From: an uncultured Colwellia sp.
GTDB lineage: Bacteria > Pseudomonadota > Gammaproteobacteria > Enterobacterales > Alteromonadaceae
Direction of reading: 5' to 3'
NCBI GenBank assembly: GCA_913058145.1
Contig: CAJXQM010000001.1
Coordinates: 124,001-188,000, forward strand
DNA: 64,000 nt
Part shown: piece by piece, positions 48,046 through 56,973 of the stretch
How positions within the stretch are numbered: the stretch's first letter is position 1
Layout of the letters: every line of letters begins with the position of its first letter
Notes under the pieces: generated by a model
The model's input: the letters and a program-made list of their open reading frames with translations, nothing else
Database searches by the model: none
What the model was told of the DNA's origin: nothing
Position numbers and translations under genes: made by a program

Positions 48046-49599
48046 CTATAATTTTGGTAAACCATATTTTTTAATTTTATTTATTAATTCGCGATTTGTT
48101 GGCAAAGAAGATAATAGTTGCTTTGTTTTTTGTACATTATCATTAAACAAACTCTCTGCTTTTGATGATTGATCAATTCTTTTTTTATGGGGTGTTTGGG
48201 TCATAAAGCCCATTCCATATAAAACGAACTGAAAACTTGCCGGTGGAAACATTTCTTCAGTATGTATCGCGTCGTATTTATAAGGGGTTTGGTATTGCCA
48301 TAATGCTAACTGTTCTTGTAATTTTTCAGGTAGCTGCGTTTCGTTTCTATTATCGCACCAATAATCTGAATCAGTCCTTTTACTTAATACGTAATGCAAT
48401 TTGAGAAAATCAACAATGTTTTCCCAACGATGTAAAAATTTTTCGTTAAAACGTTTAGCAACAATATCCATTGTTTGACGATTAACGGGTAGCTGTTCAC
48501 TAATCATTTTAGCTGAAAGTTCTATCAAGGCTAATGCTGAAGCTTCTAGAGGTTCAATAAAGCCTGCCGCCATTCCTACGGCAACACAGTTTTTATGCCA
48601 GAACTTTTCTCTATGCCCTGGATTGAGTCCTATTTTTCTAATCATAGCCGCGTCGGCAGATTTTTTACCCATAAGAGGAATAATGTGATTCCTTAGTTCT
48701 TCCTCAGCTCTTGTGTCGCTAATATGGGCGCTTGAATAGGTATAACCTACACCTCGTCGTGAAGGTATACCTATATCCCAAATCCACCCCGAGGTTTGTG
48801 CTGTAGAAGAGGTAAATGAAGCAATCGGACACTCTTCACTTTCATAAGGCACATGAACCGCTAAAGCTGAATCGTTAAATAAAATATGCTTTTTACTTAT
48901 AAAAGGAATTTTGTAGTGTTTAGCAAGTAAAATTGATGCTGTACCTGTGCAGTCAATAAAAAGGTCACCCGCAATATCACCATTTTGTGCGGTGGTAATC
49001 GACTCAATATCACCTGTTGTTGATGCATTTATTTTAATAACATGATCAATCACGTGCTTAACGCCTAACTTTATTGTGCAATGTTTTTGTAAAAACTGAC
49101 CAAACTTACCCGCATCTAAATGGTAACCATAATTTACTGCAAATGAATACTCAGCGGTTGTTATTTGTTTTGGGGCTAAATTATGAGTACCTAAGTGACT
49201 TTGTTCACAAACAGCATCTGCAAAACTAATTTTATCACTAAAAGGTTGCCAATATGGTGCAAGGTTTATGTCATTGAAACCATTTGGCATGGTAAATGGG
49301 TGATAATAGTGCTCGTTAGTATTGGTCATCCAGTTGGTAAATTTTGAACCTTGTTTAAAACTTGCATCGCATTCGATTAAAAATTCAGTTTCTGAAATCC
49401 CCATTTTTTTTAAGGTACTTCGCATTGACGGCCAAGTACCTTCACCAACACCTATAGGGGCAACCGTTGCCGATTCAACCAGTGTTATTTCTAACCCGAA
49501 ATTTTCACTGGTAGCATGTTCTGCAGCAATTATTCCAGCAGTTAACCATCCTGCGGATCCGCCACCAACAATCACTATTTTTTTTAATGGTTTGTTCAT
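48046..49599 (-). CDS. flavin-dependent halogenase family protein (2)
   Basis: A 517-residue paralogue of halogenase 1. The FAD loop is VGGGSAGW (11-18) and the catalytic Lys is K82 in FKQGSKFTNW. The signature is WIWDIGIP (W272-P279), with two more residues between the second Trp and IP than in WxWxIP. The Glu motif is EPLEASALAL: E352 is kept, but the halide-site S-T-G is A-S-A (353-355). It may use another halide, or carry out another flavin reaction. It is the first gene of the five-gene set, 79 bases before the SapC-like gene. Confidence 0.85.
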   Translation of the reverse strand: MNKPLKKIVIVGGGSAGWLTAGIIAAEHATSENFGLEITLVESATVAPIGVGEGTWPSMRSTLKKMGISETEFLIECDASFKQGSKFTNWMTNTNEHYYHPFTMPNGFNDINLAPYWQPFSDKISFADAVCEQSHLGTHNLAPKQITTAEYSFAVNYGYHLDAGKFGQFLQKHCTIKLGVKHVIDHVIKINASTTGDIESITTAQNGDIAGDLFIDCTGTASILLAKHYKIPFISKKHILFNDSALAVHVPYESEECPIASFTSSTAQTSGWIWDIGIPSRRGVGYTYSSAHISDTRAEEELRNHIIPLMGKKSADAAMIRKIGLNPGHREKFWHKNCVAVGMAAGFIEPLEASALALIELSAKMISEQLPVNRQTMDIVAKRFNEKFLHRWENIVDFLKLHYVLSKRTDSDYWCDNRNETQLPEKLQEQLALWQYQTPYKYDAIHTEEMFPPASFQFVLYGMGFMTQTPHKKRIDQSSKAESLFNDNVQKTKQLLSSLPTNRELINKIKKYGLPKL

Positions 49600-49780
49600 A
49601 AAATCACTTGAAGTTAAAACGCTTACAAAAAATATAAGACAGTATAATTAATAAAACTATACCGTGCTTTGTTTTGTCAATCTAATGTTACTTAAAAAAT
49701 TGAAACCGTTATTTTATCTGTTTCAAAATATAAGTGTAATACTTAAAGTTTTTGTAATAATTTTATTATTAATAGGATAT

Positions 49781-49847
49781 AAAAAGGCCGCATAAATAAT
49801 CGAATACATTGTCGAATACATTGTCGAATAAATTATGCGGCCTTTTT
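49781..49847. terminator. bidirectional terminator after the 993-residue TonB receptor
   Basis: AAAAAGGCCGCATAA and its exact complement surround a 37-base loop that holds two copies of TCGAATACATTG and a partial third. A-run and T-run flanks allow termination in both directions. It separates the receptor gene from the halogenase set. Confidence 0.75.
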
Positions 49848-49878
49848 CTCATTTCTTAATGACCTAATTAAATGGCTT

Positions 49879-52860
49879 TTAGAAAGTGTAACGAGCACCT
49901 AAAGAGTAGCGTGCACCTTGTTGTATTGAATCTAATACTTGGCGTTCATCACGTCCACTAGTACGAGCATTCTCTTCAGTAATGTTGATAGCATTGAAGA
50001 AAACAGTCAACCCTTCCGCTTGTGGTACATCGTAACTTACCGTCATATCAACTTGACCGTACTCTTCTATGTAACGAGGACCGGGACCTGCTTGACCATC
50101 TTGTACTAGTGCCACTAGGAACTTATCACGCCAGTTATAAGCAATACGTACTGATAAACCATATTTCTCGTAGAAACCGACAACGTTAGCTGAATCACTA
50201 ATACCTAGCTCAGCAGCTTGAGTACCAAGATCAAAGTCATCATGTTCATTGTCAGTATTTGTTTTAGTATAATTTACAATACCTCCAAAACCACTTTCAC
50301 CAAATAGGTGTTGTACGGCAAATTCAATACCGTCATAACCCGTAGTCTCACTTAAATTTTGAGGCGTATTAAGAGCAAAGTTCATCAAGTTATCAGTCGC
50401 TTCATTACCTAAAATAATTATGTTGCCATTATCCATAAATACGTGTTCTGGGTCAGTTGCTCCATAAGTATCAAAGATATATTGACGTTGTGCTAAGCCA
50501 TCGTTACCAACAGCAGCACGCGCTTCTGCTACATAAGGACCATCTGCAGGGTTAACGATACCCGCGGTTGTATTAACAGGGTTTACCAAAATATCGTTTG
50601 TTACGTCTTTAGTGAAATACCCTAAAGACACATAGCTACCTTCGTTATAATACCATTCAGCTGACAAATCGTAGTTTTCTGATTCAAGCGGTAATAAAGC
50701 AGCGTTACCAGTAGAACCAATACCACCACCAACACGAGCACCAGAATTCAAGTTGGTACCACCGATCATACTTGTGTACTGTGGGCGACCAATTGTTTGA
50801 CTATATGCAGCACGAAGAATAACATCATCAGTTACTTCTAAGTTAAAGTTAATACTTGGTAAAGTATGATCATAACTTGCATCTTGTGTACCGTAGACAA
50901 CATTACCAGAGCTTAATAGTGATACTTCACTGGTACCTTCCCAACGAGGTTCGTTAGTAAATTCAGGTACTGACGAGGTTGAAGTTACATCTGTTTCTTC
51001 ATAACGTACACCTAGATGCACATCAAATGGCATTTCACCAATTTCACCTTCATAGTTATATTGAAGATAAACCGACGTCATTTTTTCTTCAGTGTATTGG
51101 TCAGTTTGTGAAGCATAGTCACTTGATGGACAAAATGAATTACCACAATCCCCTAACGCAGATTGCTGTACACTTAATACATCAACAGCACGTTCTCTTA
51201 CACCATTAAAGTCAAAAGCGAAATAATTTTCTAAAATTTCTACATCGCCATTATAACCTTCAAAATTACCACCGCTGAGGTTATCAAACTGGTCATGAAT
51301 ACTTACTCGTGGAAATAACGACTCATCAAATGACCCAGCAGTACCTTCTCCACCCCAGTTATTTCGTTGAACATTCTTTTCTCTGTGACGGTTTTCAGAG
51401 TTTGTTAATGAAAGGCCAAAATCTATGCTACCCGCTTCTTCAAAAATATAATTACCATGCAATTGAGTTTGTGTAATATCAGCTTGGTTTTTGATATTTA
51501 CAAAAGAGCTACCGGTTATTATCATGTCTGAGGCTTGAACGGCGTTGCCCCCAGTGACTGAAAGCATTGGAATATCGCCAGTATAATCAGTTGCTGATGC
51601 TGTGCGAACAAAAGCTGCCATAGCTACAAGATTACTTGAACCTAGTGGGCTATTTGGATTACTTGTCGCTGAAGAATCATGATGATCAAGTCTCATTGAT
51701 AAACTATCATTGACTTGCCATTCTAGGTTTAAACCTAATGATTTAGTTTCATCTTTAACACTATAATCACCGCCACCCATTGCAAGATCGGTAGGATTAC
51801 TTGGATCAAACGTTTCAGAATAAATAGCAGGAGAACTAATAGGGCCATCTGTCCAAACGTTTTCACTTGGACCAAAGTTATACCATACTGAAATGTCATT
51901 GAATTGTGTGTCATTTTCTTTTTTAACGTAAGTATAATCCAATGTCGCAGTAAAATTGTCCATCGGTTTATATTGCAGTACTAACTGAGCATTACTTCTT
52001 GTACGTTGTTGTTCTTCAAATTTATAAATTGTATTTTGTGGTACTGAGTAAATATCATCATCACCAGGTCGGTTTGTTTGTGTATCATCTTTTGCTACAC
52101 CACCCCAAGCTGCATTAGCACCACTCCAGTCAGTATCTTGAATTCCGGCAAAACTACGCCAAAATGCAGTTTTACCTTGCTGACTGCCACTTTCACGCTC
52201 TGAATAACTGCCTGAGATTGAAACACCAAATTTACCATCATCAAAAGTGTTTGAATATAATCCCGAAAATTGTGGGGTAGTTGAACCTTTTTTAGTCGAC
52301 TGATCCTTTAGTGCTTCTGCACTGATTACCGCTTGTAAACCTGGGTTATCAAGAGGGCGGTGAGTAGAAATATTGATTGTTGCGCCAATACCACCGGTAG
52401 GAACATCAGCTTTTGATGTTTTGTATACTTGAACTCCGCTAACACCCTCAGCAGCTAGGTTGGCAAAATCAAATGAACGCTCACCTGTGGTAGTAGGAAG
52501 TTGACGGCCATTAAGCGTTACTAAGTTGCGTTGAGGACCAAAACCACGAGCGGTTACTTTACTACCTTCGCCGTTTGATCTTTCAATAGAAATACCCGTA
52601 ATACGTTGTAACGATTCAGCTAAGTTACTATCTGGAAATTTACCAATGTCTTCTGCGTTAATCGCATCAACGATCCCACTAGAAGAACGTTTAATATCCA
52701 TTGATTTGATCATACTGCTACGGATACCGGTAACTTCAATTACTTCAACTACTTCTTTATTTACTTCTTCAGCAGCAAAAGCAGGTGCTATCGCCGTTAC
52801 CCCTAAAATTAGTGATAAACTTTTAGCAAGTTGAGTTTTTTTAAAATGTGAATTATTCAT
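49879..52860 (-). CDS. TonB-dependent receptor, Caulobacter type (TIGR01782-like)
   Basis: Outer-membrane transporter of 993 residues. The signal peptide ends at about APAFAAEE. The segment VEVIEVTGIRSSMIKSMDIKR is the typical start of saccharide-type receptors, followed by the plug with IGKFPDSNLAESLQRITGISIER and GFGPQRNLVTLNGRQLP. The barrel ends with GARYTF, with a terminal Phe. The gene has two LacI-type operators 42-97 bases upstream of its ATG. It should import oligosaccharides made by the GH16 enzyme. Downstream on the same strand lies the halogenase set, beyond a terminator. Confidence 0.92.
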   Translation of the reverse strand: MNNSHFKKTQLAKSLSLILGVTAIAPAFAAEEVNKEVVEVIEVTGIRSSMIKSMDIKRSSSGIVDAINAEDIGKFPDSNLAESLQRITGISIERSNGEGSKVTARGFGPQRNLVTLNGRQLPTTTGERSFDFANLAAEGVSGVQVYKTSKADVPTGGIGATINISTHRPLDNPGLQAVISAEALKDQSTKKGSTTPQFSGLYSNTFDDGKFGVSISGSYSERESGSQQGKTAFWRSFAGIQDTDWSGANAAWGGVAKDDTQTNRPGDDDIYSVPQNTIYKFEEQQRTRSNAQLVLQYKPMDNFTATLDYTYVKKENDTQFNDISVWYNFGPSENVWTDGPISSPAIYSETFDPSNPTDLAMGGGDYSVKDETKSLGLNLEWQVNDSLSMRLDHHDSSATSNPNSPLGSSNLVAMAAFVRTASATDYTGDIPMLSVTGGNAVQASDMIITGSSFVNIKNQADITQTQLHGNYIFEEAGSIDFGLSLTNSENRHREKNVQRNNWGGEGTAGSFDESLFPRVSIHDQFDNLSGGNFEGYNGDVEILENYFAFDFNGVRERAVDVLSVQQSALGDCGNSFCPSSDYASQTDQYTEEKMTSVYLQYNYEGEIGEMPFDVHLGVRYEETDVTSTSSVPEFTNEPRWEGTSEVSLLSSGNVVYGTQDASYDHTLPSINFNLEVTDDVILRAAYSQTIGRPQYTSMIGGTNLNSGARVGGGIGSTGNAALLPLESENYDLSAEWYYNEGSYVSLGYFTKDVTNDILVNPVNTTAGIVNPADGPYVAEARAAVGNDGLAQRQYIFDTYGATDPEHVFMDNGNIIILGNEATDNLMNFALNTPQNLSETTGYDGIEFAVQHLFGESGFGGIVNYTKTNTDNEHDDFDLGTQAAELGISDSANVVGFYEKYGLSVRIAYNWRDKFLVALVQDGQAGPGPRYIEEYGQVDMTVSYDVPQAEGLTVFFNAINITEENARTSGRDERQVLDSIQQGARYSLGARYTF

Positions 52861-52901
52861 ATATCTCCCCTGAGTGTTTCATATTTTGATATTTATTTTT
52901 T

Positions 52902-52915
52902 TGGAAGCGCTTTCA
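52902..52915. promoter_or_regulatory. LacI-type operator 3 (TonB receptor promoter)
   Basis: TGGAAGCGCTTTCA, a full match to TGRAAGCGCTTYCA, 42 bases upstream of the receptor ATG. Confidence 0.85.
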
Positions 52916-52943
52916 ATACAATTTAAAAAAAAACATTTTATTT

Positions 52944-52957
52944 TGGAAGCGCTTTCA
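52944..52957. promoter_or_regulatory. LacI-type operator 4 (TonB receptor promoter)
   Basis: Identical to operator 3. The centres are exactly 42 bases apart, four helical turns, which would let two bound repressors face the same side. Confidence 0.85.
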
Positions 52958-53181
52958 TAATCTAAGGTAGTTGGTTGAGAAGGTCAATAGTATTTTTATA
53001 AATAAACCAAACTATTTTAGAGCTTTTACTCGTAAAGCTTGAGATTTAATTTGTTTTATTTATTTTACATTTTTGAATTTGTTGAATTAAACTTAATATT
53101 GACGTGCGGTTACTTGTTAATTCATTATTGAAGGAGGTGCTTAATCTAGGAGATTTTTTGAAGGGCACTTTTTGCTAGAGG

Positions 53182-53225
53182 TTTGTAAACGCTAACGATA
53201 TTTTTCAGAGGTTAGCGTTTACAAA
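53182..53225 (-). terminator. 15-bp inverted repeat after the GPH symporter
   Basis: TTTGTAAACGCTAAC and its exact complement surround 14 bases and end eight bases past the symporter stop. No T-run follows on the minus strand, so a terminator is likely from position only. The rest of the 52958-53181 gap shows no gene. Confidence 0.5.
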
Positions 53226-53232
53226 TTGAAAT

Positions 53233-54564
53233 TTAATTACAGGTTTTATTTTGTAATGATTGATGAATAGACTCTACTGTTTTTGTATCAAGTATGTACC
53301 AGCGCATTACCCATGCAACCAATATTGAGCCTATGGCAGGAAAAAGAGTAAAGGAAGCCAGTATTCCTTGTTGTGCAGTTATACTTTGTTCAATGTCAGC
53401 TTGGTAGCCATAATAAGCTAATAACCAACCGGCTAAGGCACCGCCAATTGCGACACCAAGTTTGATGAAAAAAACAATAGCAGAATAAACCATTCCCGTT
53501 ATTCTAACGCCAGTTTTCCAATGACCATAATCAATAGTATCCGCCATTTTTGCCCAAAGTAATGGCGTTGCCATTTGTAGGAAAAAACTCCAAAGAAAGA
53601 ATAAAGTGAAGGCCATAACTGTTTGTTCACTACCAACAAAATAACTGATAATACAAATAAAAGCAGCGATTGATTGTAAACTAATATAGGCTTTAATTTT
53701 ACATACTTTTTTAGAGAGTGGTAACGCCAGTGCACAACCTAGAATGCTGCCTATCATCCCTAAAGTCATAAATAACGTGATCAGATCAGCGCGACCTAGA
53801 TAATATTTTACATAATAAACGGCGAGTGTGCCGCGCAGTACTTGGCCACTTAATAACATTAATCCAGCTAAGCAAAGAATTCGCCATTGATCATTTTTCC
53901 ATAAGGCAGACAAATCTTCTTTAAAGCTTGAGTTTTGATCTTTTGGCGGGCTGACTCTTTCTTTGGTTCCGGCAAAACAAAGCAGAAAAAGCATTAAGCC
54001 TAGTAAGCTCATAGCTATCATAGTGTATTGATAGCCTTGTGCTTTATCTCCAGCACCAAACCACTCTACTAATGGCATAGTGCCTGCAGCAACAATTAGA
54101 CCACCTAGCATACCAAAAACAAATCGATATGATTGTACTGATACACGTTCTTGAGGGTCAGCGGTAAGCACACCACCTAGCGCTGAATAAGGAATGTTTA
54201 TCGCGGTATAAGCGATCATTAACAAAGTATAAGTAGCAAATGCATAAACGATTTTACCATTTTCAGATAAATCAAAGGTGGTAAAAGCTAAAATACTGAT
54301 CAGGCAAAAAGGCAGGGCTAGCCATAATAAATAAGGCCTGAATTGTCCCCACTTAGTTTTTGTTCTATCAGCCATTGCCCCCATTAAGGGATCAGTGATT
54401 GCATCGAATATTCTAACCACAAGAAAAAGAGTGCCAACAAGTGCAGGAGAAAGACCAACAACATCGGTATAATAAATAAGTAAAAACATCATCACGGTTT
54501 GGAAAATGATATTACTGGCTGTGTCACCCAAACCGTAAGCTATTTTTTCTTTAATTTTCAGCAT
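53233..54564 (-). CDS. GPH-family sugar:cation symporter
   Basis: Inner-membrane transporter of 443 residues in the glycoside-pentoside-hexuronide (MelB-like) family. The N-terminus KIKEKIAYGLGDTASNIIFQ and the DPLMGAMADRTKTKWGQFRPYLLW motif are family hallmarks. About 12 hydrophobic segments are seen. It lies 67 bases downstream of the GH1 gene on the same strand, so it is probably co-transcribed from the GH1 promoter and imports beta-glucosides or glucobiose. The substrate is inferred from the neighbours. Confidence 0.9.
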   Translation of the reverse strand: MLKIKEKIAYGLGDTASNIIFQTVMMFLLIYYTDVVGLSPALVGTLFLVVRIFDAITDPLMGAMADRTKTKWGQFRPYLLWLALPFCLISILAFTTFDLSENGKIVYAFATYTLLMIAYTAINIPYSALGGVLTADPQERVSVQSYRFVFGMLGGLIVAAGTMPLVEWFGAGDKAQGYQYTMIAMSLLGLMLFLLCFAGTKERVSPPKDQNSSFKEDLSALWKNDQWRILCLAGLMLLSGQVLRGTLAVYYVKYYLGRADLITLFMTLGMIGSILGCALALPLSKKVCKIKAYISLQSIAAFICIISYFVGSEQTVMAFTLFFLWSFFLQMATPLLWAKMADTIDYGHWKTGVRITGMVYSAIVFFIKLGVAIGGALAGWLLAYYGYQADIEQSITAQQGILASFTLFPAIGSILVAWVMRWYILDTKTVESIHQSLQNKTCN

Positions 54565-54631
54565 GTGAATCTCTTTTTTTAAAGTTAATATTCTTCTTAT
54601 TTTATATACAACGACACTTTAAATTTTTCAA

Positions 54632-55984
54632 TTAATTATTTGATAAATAATTACTATTTCGTTGATGGATTAAATCACTATAGGCATAACCACTGGCTTT
54701 TATTGTTCTCTCTTGGCTTTGATAATCGACATAGACAATACCAAACCTTTTTAAATAGCCTTCAGCCCATTCAAAATTATCCATTAAACTCCAAGCAAAG
54801 TAACCTCTGATGTCGACACCTGATTCAATGGCTGTATTTACCGCGTTAAGGTGGCTTTGGTAATAAGCGACTCGGTGAGCGTCTTCTACTTTGCCATCTT
54901 TGATACTGTCAGGCATTGCTGCACCATTTTCAGTGATATAAATAGGAGGTAGGGTATATTTGGCATTTAAAGAAATCAATAAATCAGAAAACCCTGATGG
55001 ATATATTTCCCAACCCATATCGGTTAATGCAACATCTTTAAGGGTAATTTGAGCGAATATTTCATTGTCATCAGCTTGATATATTGCACGTGTATAATAA
55101 TTAATACCTAAAAAATCAACAGACTCTGCAATGATGTCCATATCACCTGCAATGATATCAGGATGTTGTGATAATGGCAGTTGCGAAAGTATTTCTGGAT
55201 ATTGAGCATCAAAAATAGGCTTTATATACCATTGATTAAAATAATCATCGGCGAATTGAGCTGCTGCTATATCAGCTGGGTTTTTGGAAGCAGGGTAGCT
55301 AGGGCTAAAATTAAGTACTATGCCATTAAGTGTATTCGGGCTTAATTTTTTAAGTGATTGCATCGCTAAACCATGAGCAAGTAATAAATGATGTGCTGCC
55401 TTTTTGCCGAACTCTTTACCTTTAATACCGGGTGCATGAATGCCAATTTCATAGCCTAAATAAGCGCTGCAAAAAGGCTCATTTAACGTAGCATACGAAT
55501 GCACTCTATTGCCAAATGCTTTAATCACTATTTCTGTATATTTTTGAAATTCATAAGCTGTTTCTCTGTTTAACCAACCCCCTTTATCTTCAAGGTGTTG
55601 AGGTAAATCCCAGTGATAAAGCGTAACAAAGGATTTAATGTTTTTCTCAACTAATTTATCTAACAAGGCAATATAAAATGCTACACCTGTTGCATTGATA
55701 CTGCCATCTTCATTAACAACTCTTCCCCACGAAATAGATAAACGATAAGCATCAACGCCGAGAGATTCAATAATTTCGATGTCTTGAGGCCATTTATGGT
55801 AATGATCACAGGCAAGGTCTCCATTTGAACCATCGACAATACTGTTTTCTAAAGAGCAAAATGTATCCCAAATGCAGGGTAATCGTTGGTTAATTCCCCC
55901 CTCTATTTGGAATGAGGCAGTAGCAACACCATAAATAAAATCTTGTGAATTCATTTTTGAGTTGTTAGGTAAAGTCAATTTCAT
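54632..55984 (-). CDS. GH1 beta-glucosidase
   Basis: A 450-residue cytoplasmic glycosidase without a signal peptide. The acid/base is E169 in ATLNEPFC and the nucleophile is E352 in YITENGAA, the two GH1 signatures. The N-terminal FIYGVATASFQIEGG motif is the second family signature. It should split beta-glucobioses brought in by the GPH symporter encoded just downstream. Two LacI-type operators lie 40-86 bases upstream of the ATG. Sequence cannot separate beta-glucosidase from beta-fucosidase or related activities, but context favours glucose. Confidence 0.93.
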   Translation of the reverse strand: MKLTLPNNSKMNSQDFIYGVATASFQIEGGINQRLPCIWDTFCSLENSIVDGSNGDLACDHYHKWPQDIEIIESLGVDAYRLSISWGRVVNEDGSINATGVAFYIALLDKLVEKNIKSFVTLYHWDLPQHLEDKGGWLNRETAYEFQKYTEIVIKAFGNRVHSYATLNEPFCSAYLGYEIGIHAPGIKGKEFGKKAAHHLLLAHGLAMQSLKKLSPNTLNGIVLNFSPSYPASKNPADIAAAQFADDYFNQWYIKPIFDAQYPEILSQLPLSQHPDIIAGDMDIIAESVDFLGINYYTRAIYQADDNEIFAQITLKDVALTDMGWEIYPSGFSDLLISLNAKYTLPPIYITENGAAMPDSIKDGKVEDAHRVAYYQSHLNAVNTAIESGVDIRGYFAWSLMDNFEWAEGYLKRFGIVYVDYQSQERTIKASGYAYSDLIHQRNSNYLSNN

Positions 55985-56023
55985 AGTTGTTTATTCTTAA
56001 TGATTTTAATTGGATTAAGTAAT

Positions 56024-56037
56024 GGGTAGCGCTTTCA
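56024..56037. promoter_or_regulatory. LacI-type operator 5 (GH1 promoter)
   Basis: GGGTAGCGCTTTCA, with two departures from TGRAAGCGCTTYCA. Confidence 0.6.
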
Positions 56038-56056
56038 TATATTGTGATTTTAGCTT

Positions 56057-56070
56057 TGAAAGCGCTTCCA
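56057..56070. promoter_or_regulatory. LacI-type operator 6 (GH1 promoter)
   Basis: TGAAAGCGCTTCCA, a full match and identical to operator 2. Its centre is 33 bases from operator 5, about three helical turns. Confidence 0.82.
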
Positions 56071-56278
56071 ATTTAGCGCGATTAATATTAAAGGTCAAAC
56101 TATTTTGTCGAAGTAATACCGTAACTAATCACTAGGGAAAATGTTTGTTAAATGGTTAGCACTAATAATATTAAGACACATATTACTAAATTAAGGTTTA
56201 TTTTAGCCACGATCGTGAATTTTCATTCACATTATCCAAAATATATACTGTATTAATAGTTTTCTATTTTTGGAGTGA

Positions 56279-56297
56279 ACTGTTACTTAGTAACAGT
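56279..56297. repeat. 8-bp inverted repeat upstream of the exonuclease gene
   Basis: ACTGTTAC-TTA-GTAACAGT. It lies about 65 bases before the exonuclease ATG in the 377-base GH1-exonuclease gap. It shares the CTGTTAC/GTAACAG core with the eda-rne hairpin. It could be an operator or a weak hairpin. Confidence 0.45.
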
Positions 56298-56361
56298 AGT
56301 TTATTTATCTTCTTCAGCGTAAACTGAAGCAGTAGCCATTAGATAATAAATACAATTCAAC

Positions 56362-56973
56362 ATGAATGCTAATTCACTTATAATTCTCGATTTTGAAACA
56401 ACAGGTTTATCACCTGATTTAGGTGATCGAGCCATTGAAATAGGTGCTGTTAAACTTGAGAAGGGGAAAATAGTTGATCAATTTCAAGCGCTGATGAATC
56501 CGGGACGTCCCGTTAGCTCTTTTATTGAAGAGTTTACAGGTATTACTAATAACATGCTGAGTAAAGCTGATACTTGTGAAGAGGTGATGGTAAAATTTGC
56601 CGATTTCATTCAAGGTCAAAACTTGGTGGCACATAATGCCTCATTTGATAAACGTTTTTTAGATAGTGAGATGCAACAAATATCATCAAACTATGGCGGG
56701 CAGTTTGCTTGTTCTTTGTTAGTTTCTCGTCGGCTATACCAATCAGCGCCAAACCATAAGTTAGATACACTAATAAGCTACAAAGGGATCGCTTCAAATG
56801 GTAGTTATCATAGAGCACTTTACGATGCACAAATGACGGCAAAACTCTGGCTAATAATGATTGATGATATTAAACAACAAACGGGTATCGATAAAGTACA
56901 TTTTTCCATGGTGCAAAAGCTGACTAAAACAACTAAAGCCAATGTAAATAAGTTTCTCGCTAGCTTAAGTTAG
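56362..56973 (+). CDS. DEDDh 3'-5' exonuclease (DnaQ-like)
   Basis: A 203-residue exonuclease of the DnaQ/epsilon family. ExoI motif LDFETTGLSPDLGDRAIEIG gives the first Asp and Glu, NLVAHNASFDKRFL is ExoII, and YHRALYDAQMTAKLW is ExoIII with the His-x4-Asp of the DEDDh type. It lacks the clamp-binding QL(S/D)LP-like tail of a replicative epsilon, so it is a stand-alone nuclease. It is a single gene divergent from the GH1 unit; no link to glucan use is apparent. Confidence 0.88.
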   Translation: MNANSLIILDFETTGLSPDLGDRAIEIGAVKLEKGKIVDQFQALMNPGRPVSSFIEEFTGITNNMLSKADTCEEVMVKFADFIQGQNLVAHNASFDKRFLDSEMQQISSNYGGQFACSLLVSRRLYQSAPNHKLDTLISYKGIASNGSYHRALYDAQMTAKLWLIMIDDIKQQTGIDKVHFSMVQKLTKTTKANVNKFLASLS

